From Virgibacillus halotolerans (GTDB lineage Bacteria > Bacillota > Bacilli > Bacillales > Amphibacillaceae): 64,000 bases of DNA. The number at the start of each line of letters is the position of its first letter. The first letter of the stretch is position 1. The notes under the pieces are model-generated. The model searched no databases, was not told the DNA's origin, and saw nothing but the letters and a program-made list of their open reading frames with translations. Below are positions 1 through 8,309 of the stretch, piece after piece. The stretch lies in assembly GCF_016908515.1 (NCBI RefSeq), contig NZ_JAFBEA010000008.1:103472-167471 (forward strand), given 5' to 3'. Both the position numbers and the translations under genes were made by a program.

Positions 1-284
1 TATTCCTAGCTATTCTCTTATTTACAATTGGTGGAGTCTTCATTTTGCCTATTATCGAAACAGCTATTGCAAGATATTCTGATAACTCAGGAAAAATGGG
101 GCTATACTTTGGTGTTAGTAAATTATCAGATGGACTAGGTAGACCATTAGGAAGTTTACTTGGTGGGTGGTTATTTTATAACTTTTTCCCTTCAATGATT
201 TGGTTTACATTTGCTATTTTTAGTGTTTTCATTCTTATATATGTTTTAATGATTTCCAAGATAAAAGGATTGAATAATAATTAG
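1..284 (+). CDS. MFS transporter, C-terminal fragment (cut by window edge)
   Basis: The reading frame is open back to the first bases of the window, so this is the 3' end of a longer gene; an internal TTG at 45 is not a convincing start. About 94 residues are visible. They contain a YSDNSGKMGLYFGVSKLSDG segment followed by PLGSLLGGWLF and a hydrophobic helix, which fits transmembrane helices 10 to 12 of a major facilitator superfamily drug or metabolite exporter in the cytoplasmic membrane. The substrate cannot be told from this end. The gene is convergent with the phosphatase gene that follows. Confidence 0.75.
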   Translation, partial: FLAILLFTIGGVFILPIIETAIARYSDNSGKMGLYFGVSKLSDGLGRPLGSLLGGWLFYNFFPSMIWFTFAIFSVFILIYVLMISKIKGLNNN

Positions 285-390
285 AATTTCTTATTGTTAT
301 TTAATTATCCTTCTTCCATTAACCTGCGACGTTAATTGAATAACTACACCTTCAATATTAACATAATAATTGAAAAATATTTACTAAAGG

Positions 391-424
391 AAAAGACGAT
401 CGTTTTGATGATCGCCTTGTTTCA
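391..424 (-). terminator. Rho-independent terminator of the histidine phosphatase gene
   Basis: Read on the minus strand, a 9-bp stem (AAGGCGATC pairing with GATCGTCTT, one G-U pair) is followed by a T-rich run. It lies about 55 bp beyond the phosphatase stop codon. A near-identical hairpin ends the cwlJ gene at 29744-29777. Confidence 0.7.
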
Positions 425-478
425 CTATTGCACCATATATGGTGCAATAAGAGAAGGGATTATATTACTAGTTTTAAT

Positions 479-1054
479 TCAACAACTAATCTGGATCCAG
501 CCTGTTTCTTGTAGGAAATCATTTCTTGTGAGACTTTGACCAGAAATCATTTGACGATAAGAAGTAATGGTACCATCGTGTGATACTATATAAATGTTTT
601 CTTTTTGTAATTGTTTACAATCTGCAATGAACTCTTCTGCTAATTTCGTGAATTGGTTTTCAGGCAAAGTATTTATGCCATCAGACCATATATTTAGAGG
701 AACCTTCATATCGATTTCAAAAGTTGGATAATCATTTTTAATTATTTCTAAATCAATTATTTTATCACAAGGTAATGTACTCTTGTCTGGACGAATGGGA
801 AACATTCTAGGAGACACTAATGGGCTTACAATTTTCCAGCAATCTATATTTTCACTCCAAATAAATGCTGTTTCCAAAGTTCTTCTAATAGGACTAATAA
901 TAATAATATCTTTATTAGTTAAAGGAATTTGGTTTATTAATAATTTCGCTTGTTCTGCCCCTTTTGTAGTTAGTGAAGGGTCTTCTATTTGTAGGCTTCT
1001 AGGTATATCTAGTGTATGCTCTCCTTGTCCGTGACGAATCAGTACTAACTTCAT
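479..1054 (-). CDS. Histidine phosphatase family protein
   Basis: A 191-residue protein that begins MKLVLIRHGQGEH, the RHG motif carrying the phospho-accepting histidine of the phosphoglycerate mutase/acid phosphatase superfamily. The second conserved histidine is in the VSHDGTI motif near residue 160, and IISPIRRTLETA supplies the second phosphate-binding arginine, so the active site looks complete. The substrate is unknown; members include phosphoglycerate mutase-like and small-molecule phosphatases of the cytoplasm. The start has an AAGGAGAG ribosome binding site 6 bases upstream. The gene appears monocistronic, with its own terminator. Confidence 0.9.
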   Translation of the reverse strand: MKLVLIRHGQGEHTLDIPRSLQIEDPSLTTKGAEQAKLLINQIPLTNKDIIIISPIRRTLETAFIWSENIDCWKIVSPLVSPRMFPIRPDKSTLPCDKIIDLEIIKNDYPTFEIDMKVPLNIWSDGINTLPENQFTKLAEEFIADCKQLQKENIYIVSHDGTITSYRQMISGQSLTRNDFLQETGWIQISC

Positions 1055-1334
1055 TTAGACTCTCCTTTATAAATTCAAATGAAGACATAACTTTTTCTTA
1101 AAAACACCTTTAAAGCAGTCTCGGGTGCAAAAGTTCCTCATCTTTATGATAATAAAATTCACTAAGTTTTTCTGAAATTTAATTATCATACTTTTTATTA
1201 TCGAAGACAAACAAATCCCCCCAGATTTCTTATTTATTGGCGTCATGTTTAGATACCAACCAACTTAAACCTTAGAGTCTCTTCATCCCTTTATTTTTTC
1301 ATCAAATGTATTTCATTTTTATTGTTCCATTTCC

Positions 1335-2330
1335 TTAAGAATAGTTGATTTGTCCAACAGCACCGTTAACGAGTATATTTTGAGGTGGCATATGACCGAT
1401 ATCTACATCATATATCACTGGAATTTCATCCCCAAATACCTCAATTAAAGCGTCCTCTAATGTAAAGTCTTTTGTTGGTGCATACCCACTCGCTCTTCCT
1501 AGAAGAATACCATTTGTATTTTTAAACCATCCATTAAATTTCATTTGCCATAAAGCACGATAAATTTCAGCAGCAGTCATTCCAACCGTTTCTAAATACC
1601 ATACCACACCTTCTTCTTTCGTGTACTTAGAAATGAATTCATCTACTTTATCAAACGGTGTGCCTATCAAAATTTGCAACGTATTTACCACACCACCCAA
1701 TAATCTTCCTGAAAACGCAACTTCCTTGTTTTTAGATAAACTTTTCCACTCGGTTTTTTTATCAAAATAAAAACCAGTCCCCGGATTTTTAAAAGTCTTT
1801 TCCCACGAAGACTGATAATAATCAGAGGAATATTGAACTATTTCTTCGTTTTCTGAGCATCCTAATACATCGGTCCATTTAGATGTAACAGCATCCCATT
1901 TTGGAGCTGATAGTTCAACGAAATTTGTTCCATGAGCGGAAGCATTACCAGTAATGGTTGTGTATACAAAGGATAGTGTACTAATATCTGAATATCCTAG
2001 TATCCATTTGGGCGGCAATTCCTTCAGTAGATTCCAATCAATTAAAGGCAACATTTCCATTGACAGTTGCCCTCCCCAAGGAGGAATAATTGCTGAAATC
2101 GAATCATCTTTCAAAAAGGAAATAAAATCCTTGGTTCTCTTCTCTTTAGATGAACTTTTTGCTTTATATTCTGTCCAAATTGTATCCCCTTCGATTACTG
2201 AAAAACCTTTTTCTTCAACATTTCCTTTAGCTTTGGATAACAATATATGTAACGATTCCTCGACACCACTGGATGGTGCTGTAACTGCTATTTGATCTCC
2301 AGTTTTTAAAGGCTTTGGATATTTAATCAT
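1335..2330 (-). CDS. S66 family LD-carboxypeptidase (MccF-like)
   Basis: A 331-residue cytoplasmic serine peptidase of family S66, which includes murein LD-carboxypeptidase A and the microcin C self-immunity protein MccF. The nucleophile serine is in LGYSDIS near residue 118, preceded by IIPPWGGQLS. The Glu and His of the triad fit WYLETVG and DIGHMPP. The GTPFD and GRLLGG segments between the domains are typical. The length matches MccF-like proteins. It could recycle murein tetrapeptides or cleave toxic aminoacyl-nucleotides; the sequence cannot decide. The start has an AAGGGGAT site 7 bases before ATG. Confidence 0.9.
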   Translation of the reverse strand: MIKYPKPLKTGDQIAVTAPSSGVEESLHILLSKAKGNVEEKGFSVIEGDTIWTEYKAKSSSKEKRTKDFISFLKDDSISAIIPPWGGQLSMEMLPLIDWNLLKELPPKWILGYSDISTLSFVYTTITGNASAHGTNFVELSAPKWDAVTSKWTDVLGCSENEEIVQYSSDYYQSSWEKTFKNPGTGFYFDKKTEWKSLSKNKEVAFSGRLLGGVVNTLQILIGTPFDKVDEFISKYTKEEGVVWYLETVGMTAAEIYRALWQMKFNGWFKNTNGILLGRASGYAPTKDFTLEDALIEVFGDEIPVIYDVDIGHMPPQNILVNGAVGQINYS

Positions 2331-2389
2331 TAGGCTATCCCCTTTAGTACAAATTTGTTTTCAAGAAGGATCAAATTTTGTTTATGCGT

Positions 2390-3139
2390 TTACTTTTTTA
2401 TTATGGTCTGAAATACAAATTTAGGTATTGCCGACTGTCTTAGCCACCTTGATTTCTGTCCTTTGATAGCAGGTACAGCTATTAACCTATGAAGCCATTC
2501 CATATTAAGTTTTTTCCAAATTTCAGGAGTAGCTTTTACTTTTCCAGCTATCACATCCAAACTTCCGCCAACACCAAATACAACTTTTACTTGTGATAAC
2601 TCATTTTTATACTTATGAATCCATTTATCGGAATACGGTGCCCCCATAGCAACTATCAAAATATCCGGCCTTGATTCTTTTATAGAATCAATAATGAATG
2701 GTTCTTCTTCCTTTGTAAAAAATCCATGATGGCTTCCCGCGATTGAAAGATTAGGGTAAAGATCCTCAATTTCATGGACGGCTTTTTTATTCGTTTGTAC
2801 GTCGGTTCCCAAAAAGTAAAAACGCCAACCACGTTTATCACCCTTTTGTAATAATTGATGAAGTAAGTCAAACCCTGTTACTCTTTCAGGTATTGGCTCC
2901 TTTCTTCGCCAAGATGCTAATACAATTCCTATACCATCAGGCGTAATTAAGTCAGCTTCTTTAATTATCTCCTGGAATTCTATGTCAGACTGAGAGGTAA
3001 TTGTAATTTCCGGATTTATAGTAATAAGATGAAAAAGTTTAGATTGTTCGTTTTCTATGTGTTTCTCTAATAAATCAGTTGTTTCATTTAATGTTATTTT
3101 TGAAAAAGGTATTCCTAAGATTTCAACTACTTGATTCAT
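2390..3139 (-). CDS. tagA: WecG/TagA/CpsF family glycosyltransferase
   Basis: A 249-residue protein of the TagA family, whose best-known member transfers N-acetylmannosamine from UDP-ManNAc to undecaprenyl-PP-GlcNAc, the committed step of wall teichoic acid linkage-unit synthesis at the inner membrane face. Family signatures are present in order: ITINPEI, ITPDGIGIV (catalytic Asp region), ERVTGFDLL, FLGT, AMGAPYSDKW and FGVGGSLDVIAGKVK. The basic C-terminal tail fits membrane association. No other teichoic acid genes lie nearby, so exact acceptor use is inference. The ATG has an AGAGGTG site. Confidence 0.9.
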   Translation of the reverse strand: MNQVVEILGIPFSKITLNETTDLLEKHIENEQSKLFHLITINPEITITSQSDIEFQEIIKEADLITPDGIGIVLASWRRKEPIPERVTGFDLLHQLLQKGDKRGWRFYFLGTDVQTNKKAVHEIEDLYPNLSIAGSHHGFFTKEEEPFIIDSIKESRPDILIVAMGAPYSDKWIHKYKNELSQVKVVFGVGGSLDVIAGKVKATPEIWKKLNMEWLHRLIAVPAIKGQKSRWLRQSAIPKFVFQTIIKK

Positions 3140-3205
3140 AAATTCACCTCTAATTAAAACGATATATTACCTTTCTAAACTGCCATTTAGAGACAATTGG
3201 TATGT

Positions 3206-3616
3206 TTAAGTCCGCATTCCTTTTTCTTCATACCAACGAATAATTTTCCAACTACCATCTGACTCTTTACGCCAAACTTCAAGTGCTAAAGCTCTGACCA
3301 TAACCTGCTGTTCTTTATCTTGGTGAACTACTTCATAAGATACAGTTGCTTGGTCTGTTGACTGCGGAACAATCTTTAGTCCTGTAAAAACGAATTGAAT
3401 ATCTTTACCTTTATAATATTCAGATGCTAATCTATTACCTTCTTTTATACTGTCTGCATTATATTGTTCTACTTCTCCAACCCAAGGCATATAGAGCCAT
3501 CCTTGAAAGTCATTAGAATATAGGCTATTCATCTCCTCAAAAAGGCCCTCTGATAATTTCTGTTGTAAATCCATTATTTTATAAACCCCATTGGATACTT
3601 CTTGTTCAATAGTCAC
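3206..3616 (-). CDS. NTF2-like (SnoaL/DUF4440-type) protein
   Basis: A 136-residue protein with the pattern of a cystatin-like NTF2 fold: an N-terminal helix that includes LYSNDFQGWL, then strands ending in VRALALEVWRKESDGSWKIIRWYEE, which is the usual closing strand pair of DUF4440/SnoaL proteins. Such proteins are small pocket-forming enzymes or ligand binders; the ligand is unknown. The likely start is GTG, 8 bases after an AAGGGGG site. The spacer upstream carries three degenerate copies of the AACTAACGGG repeat. Confidence 0.75.
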   Translation of the reverse strand: MTIEQEVSNGVYKIMDLQQKLSEGLFEEMNSLYSNDFQGWLYMPWVGEVEQYNADSIKEGNRLASEYYKGKDIQFVFTGLKIVPQSTDQATVSYEVVHQDKEQQVMVRALALEVWRKESDGSWKIIRWYEEKGMRT

Positions 3617-3684
3617 ATTTTTTGCCCCCTTTTAACGATTATCTTGTACAACTAAACTGCTATGTTAGTAATATTTTGAACAAA

Positions 3685-3840
3685 ACACCCGTTAGTTGAA
3701 GTAGAGTTATATTCTACTGCTCGTTAGTTAAAGAATTAATATTAGCGTTTATCTCATTAATCATTCTATTTGGTTCATCTGTCCTAAATATAACAGTATC
3801 TACACACCTTTTATTCGATTGGCGCCCCTTAGTTGAACTG
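3685..3840 (-). repeat. Dispersed AACTAACGGG repeat, three degenerate copies
   Basis: Read on the minus strand, downstream of the LOG-family gene, TTCAACTAAGGGGCGCCAAT with AATCGAATAAAAGG, then TTTAACTAACGAGC, then TTCAACTAACGGGTG are seen. All point the same way as transcription. They belong to the family described under the findings for 20.8-24.3 kb. Confidence 0.6.
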
Positions 3841-3858
3841 TAACTTAACTCCTATCGT

Positions 3859-4440
3859 TTAAGTCCATTTTGCTGTGTAGCTTGGACTATAAGAATCCAT
3901 TTTCTCCAATAATTCTTTAGGATCAGAAGCAATAAGTATCATTTCTCGGTAATTTTTATTCATAAAGCCTTGTTCAATCGTATGGTCTAACATCGCGATT
4001 AACGGGTTAAAAAATCCATTTACGTTTAATAATCCACATGGCTTTACGTGATACCCAAGTTGCGACCAAGTAAACACTTCAAACCACTCTTCTAATGTTC
4101 CTGCACCTCCAGGCAAGGCGACAAATCCATCGGCTAACGCTGCCATTTTCGATTTGCGTTCGTGCATTGTTTCAACTACATGAAGTTCCGTTAATTGTTC
4201 ATGTGCGATTTCCACGTCCTTTAGTTTTTTGGGGATTACACCCACTACACTACCGCCGTAGCGTAGGGATGTATCAGCCATTGCTCCCATACACCCAACT
4301 TGAGCTCCCCCATAAATCAGGGTCCTATTTCTATTCGCTAATTCTTCTCCAAGCTTCTCTGCATTTTCAATATAAATACTGTCGGTACCTGTACTCGATC
4401 CACAGAATACAGCAAGATTTTTGATTTCCATTGCAATCAC
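3859..4440 (-). CDS. LOG family protein (TIGR00730, nucleoside 5'-monophosphate phosphoribohydrolase-like)
   Basis: A 193-residue Rossmann-fold protein of the LOG family, which cleaves the N-glycosidic bond of nucleoside or cytokinin 5'-monophosphates. Seen in order: AVFCGSSTG at the N-terminus, YGGAQVGCMGAMAD, MHERKSKMAALADGF and the family signature LPGGAGTLEEWFEV, which holds the catalytic arginine and glutamates. The length matches B. subtilis YvdD-type members. A GTG at 4440 follows AGGAG at 5 bases; an ATG at 4431 follows AAGGTG at 6 bases, so the start is ambiguous by three codons. Confidence 0.93.
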   Translation of the reverse strand: MIAMEIKNLAVFCGSSTGTDSIYIENAEKLGEELANRNRTLIYGGAQVGCMGAMADTSLRYGGSVVGVIPKKLKDVEIAHEQLTELHVVETMHERKSKMAALADGFVALPGGAGTLEEWFEVFTWSQLGYHVKPCGLLNVNGFFNPLIAMLDHTIEQGFMNKNYREMILIASDPKELLEKMDSYSPSYTAKWT

Positions 4441-4572
4441 CTTTACTCCTTATTTGATTACCTAAAGATATCTATTGGATAGTTTATTTTTATGTTCTAA
4501 AAAGATTTCTTCTAAATCGATTGGCCTTATTGCACAAAGTATTTAGATAAGTATTAAAATTTAATCCAGGTT

Positions 4573-4890
4573 TTAGAAATAACTCTTATAATGGTATATA
4601 ACTGCTACCAAAGCTATAATTGTGTAAATTAGGGAAGTATAAAAAGCAGTATTAGGTGAGAACTCATACTTCTGCTCATTAGCTTTAAAACCTGTTGTTC
4701 CCTGAAGTGTCACATCTAAACTCCTTGAAGTGTAACCACCTTTTGAAGTGAAAAACCAAATAATAACTGTAATTAGAACACCGATAAAAAATGCAAAATC
4801 AATGAATTTTGTATGAGTGAAATAAGTTAGACCGTAATTTAATCCGATTAAAACAAGTAATGTAATTATAATAGTAATTATTCTTTTCAT
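4573..4890 (-). CDS. Small membrane protein, unknown function
   Basis: Not recognised. The protein of 105 residues starts MKRIITIIITLLVLIGLNYG, placed behind an AGGGGGG site 6 bases upstream. An upstream ATT/ATG-containing extension lacks such a site. Three hydrophobic segments are visible (residues about 4-20, 31-47 and 82-100). They are separated by a soluble loop with GGYTSRSLDVTLQGTTGFKA. It would sit in the cytoplasmic membrane. It looks like one of several short membrane genes scattered through this accessory region. Confidence 0.65.
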   Translation of the reverse strand: MKRIITIIITLLVLIGLNYGLTYFTHTKFIDFAFFIGVLITVIIWFFTSKGGYTSRSLDVTLQGTTGFKANEQKYEFSPNTAFYTSLIYTIIALVAVIYHYKSYF

Positions 4891-5116
4891 TATTTCCCCC
4901 CTTTTTATTTGCTTCCTCTCTCTATCTACGAACTTTATTTCATAAAGTTTCAAATTAATTTTTAAAAATTATAATATTAAATCCTGCTTCACTGCAGCAT
5001 TAGCTAAAAAGAAAAGTATTACTGTTGTTCCATCTTTAATTAATATATATTTAAGTACACTAATTCACAGAGTTAGTTCAAATTCATTCCGGCCTCATTT
5101 CAATAACCTCACTCAA

Positions 5117-5165
5117 AAAAACCAATTTCTTGGCATTGTAACCAAGGAATTGGGAGTTTTTTTCA
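5117..5165 (-). terminator. Bidirectional terminator behind the iscB element
   Basis: CCAATTTCTTGG and CCAAGGAATTGG form a 12-bp stem with one mismatch and an 8-base loop. It is flanked by seven A on one side and seven T on the other, so it can stop transcription from both directions. Confidence 0.8.
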
Positions 5166-5214
5166 TAAGGTTTTCCATTGTTATTACACATTTCCGTACT
5201 GTATTTTTAACTTG

Positions 5215-6852
5215 TTCTCAGAAAAAAATCTTCCCCTTCTAAACGCTACGGGCGCAGTCCAGTGAAAGTGGGAGATGAATTTCGGTTGGCGTTAGCCAAA
5301 AGCACTTTGTTCAAACTGCCAACTATTATTATGACTGACTCGTGCCAACTGTCTCAGACCAACTTGTTTGTAATTTTTATTCGGGATAGTAATATAATCA
5401 CCATCAATCGTCTTCACGTAAGCCCCGCCTGTTCCTGTAAAGCCTGTGATATAGCCGGTTTTCCCAAATAATTTTACTCTATCATTCAGATAAAACCCTT
5501 GTAGAGATCTTGTGTTCTTCCCATTTCTTTTACTTGTGACATTTTTGTGCTTACGTCCTTTTCTTGCTGTCGCTTCATGCAGTGAACGCTTCTTCTTGCG
5601 GAACTGTTTGATTTTGAACATCCCATTAGCATGCTGATCGATCCGTGATATCCCGCTAATTGCAACCGCATCATTTGCATGTGTCTTTTCTAATCCCAAT
5701 TCTTTGCGCTTTGGCGTGGTAATGGATCCATACGTGAATGTTGCAAGCGGGTATTTGCAGCATACACGCTTGCGGAATACATTCATAAATGTTCCCTCTT
5801 TATAGCGGGGAAGCTTTTTTCCTTCCATCATCCACTTGTGTAATATTTGTCCCTTTTGATGATTTTCATAGGTGTGGCAGTCCGTGCAAACGGTGATCAA
5901 ATTATCGGCACGGTCTGTTCCGCCATGTGAACGATAGACGATATGATGTGTGTTCAGGATTTTTCCTTTTTTCCTGCACACCTGACAAGTGTACCCGTCT
6001 CTCGCAAAGACAAAATAGCGTACATCATGATAGCCATAGGTTTGTCCCTGCTGATAATCCACACCCTGAATTTCCGGGCTTATCATTTTCTGAGCATCAA
6101 ACTTTCCGATTTCTATCGTCAACTTCGGATTAGGTACAAGAGAACAAAATTTATCAATCCAGAAGAGTGTATTGTCTATTCGGCTGCCGATGCTCGGTGG
6201 TAGCCATCCATTCGGTCGGGTACGGTTCGCAAACCGTGGTTTGCGATAACGTGTTTTTCGATGACGTCTGGAGCGTCTGTAAGTGCGCCGAGTTTCAAGT
6301 AAACCCTTCACATCCTGCCTCAATTCAATTTTCCCTTTGACAAGCACCTTTTCTTCGCTTGTCATGGCGATGCCAACATGCTTAGCACCTAAATCTACAC
6401 CGACTTTCACTTCTTGTTTGTAACCGCTGCTACCATATAGCAGCTGAATAGTAAATGGATTATATGAAATAACCTTCGCTTTCTTCTCCTTCAACAACAA
6501 TCTTGCTTTTCTTGGTTTGCATGGCATCAATGCTTCACCATGCTTGTTAATAACGAACACGATCATCACGTGTTCCTCCCTTCTCGGAGTAGTTACCCTT
6601 CGCCAATGTTGGTAAGGCTTTGCAGTAAAACTGCCAAACCTCAGGTTGACCGTTCCTACCCATTCAGAACTATTACAGCGCCTGCACAGAGCCCGGGACT
6701 AGGGTATCATCCGGGGGTGTGATAACCAAACCAACGTAGTCTCTCGCTATCTATAAAAAGATATTCCGGAGACGTAAGGCTAGACAACTGAAGGCTTTTT
6801 CAAGCCCCCACTTCAATCAGACCGGAAGGTTGATAAGTGGCGGGTAGTTGAC
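5215..6852 (-). mobile_element. IscB-type (IS200/IS605-related) OMEGA element, no transposase
   Basis: On the minus strand the element runs from GTCAACTACCCGCC at 6852, through a 286-bp structured leader and iscB, to a right end. The right end carries the ATTCATCTCCCACTT and AAGGGGAAGATTTTTTT pair typical of IS200/IS605 ends (about 5220-5270). No tnpA is present, as in most iscB loci, so it would depend on a Y1 transposase elsewhere. The left edge lies 1 base beyond the stop codon of the isochorismatase gene. The exact right edge is not determined. Confidence 0.7.
5292..6566 (-). CDS. iscB: IscB RNA-guided HNH/RuvC endonuclease
   Basis: A 424-residue protein with all IscB parts in order. These are an N-terminal PLMP-type domain (VFVINKHGEALMPC), RuvC-I with its Asp (VGVDLGAKHVGIA) and an arginine-rich bridge helix (RRTYRRSRRHRKTRYRKPRF). 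RuvC-II with its Glu (LTIEIGKFD) follows, then an HNH domain with two CxxC pairs and the THHIVYRSHGGTD core, RuvC-III (THANDAVAI) and a basic C-terminal domain. No catalytic residue is missing. Members use an omega-RNA encoded just upstream to cut DNA at guide-matched sites and are ancestors of Cas9. ATG at 6566 sits 8 bases after GGGAGG; a GTG one codon earlier is possible. Confidence 0.95.
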   Translation of the reverse strand: MIVFVINKHGEALMPCKPRKARLLLKEKKAKVISYNPFTIQLLYGSSGYKQEVKVGVDLGAKHVGIAMTSEEKVLVKGKIELRQDVKGLLETRRTYRRSRRHRKTRYRKPRFANRTRPNGWLPPSIGSRIDNTLFWIDKFCSLVPNPKLTIEIGKFDAQKMISPEIQGVDYQQGQTYGYHDVRYFVFARDGYTCQVCRKKGKILNTHHIVYRSHGGTDRADNLITVCTDCHTYENHQKGQILHKWMMEGKKLPRYKEGTFMNVFRKRVCCKYPLATFTYGSITTPKRKELGLEKTHANDAVAISGISRIDQHANGMFKIKQFRKKKRSLHEATARKGRKHKNVTSKRNGKNTRSLQGFYLNDRVKLFGKTGYITGFTGTGGAYVKTIDGDYITIPNKNYKQVGLRQLARVSHNNSWQFEQSAFG

Positions 6853-6868
6853 ATTATCTATATGAATC
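6570..6868 (-). ncRNA. Omega-RNA (HEARO-type) of the IscB element, with flank-derived guide
   Basis: The 286 bases upstream of iscB hold no ORF but strong structure on the minus strand. There is GTCAACTACCCGCC at the 5' edge and a GGCTT-GAAA-AAGCC hairpin. GGTTATCA pairs with TGATACC around CCCCCGG, and an 11-bp AGGTTTGGCAG/CTGCAAAGCCT hairpin has a TTTTA loop. A GGGTAG can pair with the 5' CTACCC. This is the known layout of IscB omega-RNAs. The guide would be about 16 bases just outside the element, GATTCATATAGATAAT, which is the 3' end of the isochorismatase gene. The exact RNA ends are inferred. Confidence 0.8.
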
Positions 6869-7412
6869 ATGTGTTGGATGAAACAAGTTTTCCTCTGTAT
6901 TTCTGACAATTGAAAAGTGTTCAACATTGTAATGACCATGAAGCGTTTCATTATGATGTTTTATAATTTGTTCTGCACTTAAAACATTTCCGTCTGTTGT
7001 TGAATGCCCATCGCCGACTAATGTGACGTCCAAACCCTTAATCGTAGATGTTCTGACTGCACTATCTATGCAGTGTTGCGTTGCACACCCCATGATAACA
7101 ACATGTTCAATCTCTTGTGATCTTAAATGTTTTAGCAGTCCTGTCCCATGGAAGGAATTCGTTGCAGTTTTATCGAAAATCTTCGTATCAGTAGCCATAT
7201 TAATTTCATTGTGAACTTGAAATCCCTTCCCTTTACCTTCAGCAACATCTAAATCCCTTACAAAGACAACTGGAACACCGGATTTCCTTGCTTTTTCAAT
7301 CATTAAATTAATATTCCTAATCAGTTGCTCTTTGTTAAATAACGCACTTTCCTCTTGATTGCCATCAATTAATGCTTGTTGGGGCATCAATAATTAATAA
7401 TGCTTGATTCAA
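6854..7412 (-). pseudogene. Isochorismatase-family cysteine hydrolase, frameshifted near the start
   Basis: The main frame (6854-7390) encodes ALIDGNQEESALF... with FVRDLD, TNSFHGTGL and the nucleophile motif VIMGCATQHCIDSAV, a cysteine hydrolase of the isochorismatase/nicotinamidase type. The expected N-terminus MNQALLIIDA is in another frame: TTG at 7412, 8 bases after AAAGGGG, reads MNQALLIIDAP and then stops. Removing one base from the C4 run at 7381-7384 joins the two as IIDAQQALIDG. So either a single-base insertion has disabled the gene or there is a sequencing error. The IscB element begins right after its stop codon. Confidence 0.85.
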
Positions 7413-7671
7413 ATGACTTTCCCCTTTCAATTGTGAGGAAACGCTATATAGACACATTCCCCTTCGTATGTTTTGTGTAATTAGCCCTCATATCTACCTG
7501 CTAAGTAAAATTTTACCTACAACCAATGTTTGTAATTATTAGACAACTAAATTTTAGCACATTCCCTTTTGAAATGATACTTAATAAGGGAGTTTCGTGG
7601 TCAAATATTTTTCCACTTAACTGCCCCGTTAATAGAATAAGAAATCAATAGATTTAGTGTTGTAAAAGAAA

Positions 7672-7881
7672 TTAGATGACCATATTAAATATTTTTTGAA
7701 AACCAAAAGGCAAAGTCGAGGCTACGAATAAACCTATTACAACAGAAAAGCTTATGAGAGTTTTATATTTTCGAAGCGAGATTTCTTCCCGCTTATAGGC
7801 GATATTTAATACTCTAATCATCGAATGAACAGTTATAAATATTATTATGACGGAACAGATACTAATTAAAATGACCTCCAT
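7672..7881 (-). CDS. Small two-helix membrane protein, unknown function
   Basis: Not recognised. It has 69 residues with hydrophobic segments at about 3-20 and 44-62. A basic loop between them (YKREEISLRKYKT) suggests both ends lie outside or face the same side. The ATG follows GGGGAGGT by 4 bases, a strong site that supports it as a real gene despite its size. The spacer on its 3' side holds a copy of the dispersed repeat (TTCTATTAACGGGGCAG on the minus strand). Confidence 0.65.
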   Translation of the reverse strand: MEVILISICSVIIIFITVHSMIRVLNIAYKREEISLRKYKTLISFSVVIGLFVASTLPFGFQKIFNMVI

Positions 7882-7949
7882 ATTTACCTCCCCTTTTTTA
7901 CAAGCTAATTAGTAATATAACGATTGACCTTATTAAGCAATTGCACTTA

Positions 7950-8249
7950 TTAGCTCAACAATGTACTTAATAAAAATGGTAATATGAATAGCAATATTGA
8001 ACTAAAAATCAGTGTAACTGAAACAGACTTTGGAAGTTTCACGCTGCCTTTTCCTTTATACCATCCGGAGAATTGCAACTTATTTCTATACAAAACAAAG
8101 AGAAGTAGTATAATAGCAATTGCACCAATCCACGAATAATTTTCAGTTGCTTCATCAATTGTATAAATGTTTCCTATAATTGCCCAACCCAATGCACCAA
8201 GTATTCCTAAAATAAGAATAATTCGAATCAGTTCTAATAACGTCCTCAT
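7950..8249 (-). CDS. Small membrane protein, unknown function
   Basis: Not recognised. About 99 residues starting MRTLLELIRIILILG, with three hydrophobic segments (about 5-24, 36-52 and 76-96) and a short soluble loop FSGWYKGKGSVKLPKSVSV before the last one. A GTG four codons upstream (8261) is an alternative start; neither has a strong ribosome binding site. The spacer that follows contains GTGCAATTGCTTAATAAGGTCAATCG, a copy of the dispersed repeat. Confidence 0.6.
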   Translation of the reverse strand: MRTLLELIRIILILGILGALGWAIIGNIYTIDEATENYSWIGAIAIILLLFVLYRNKLQFSGWYKGKGSVKLPKSVSVTLIFSSILLFILPFLLSTLLS

Positions 8250-8309
8250 TTCTAATCTCACTACCCTATATATTTTTTTCTTCTATTTTATGATTCCTTT
8301 ATTATATTA

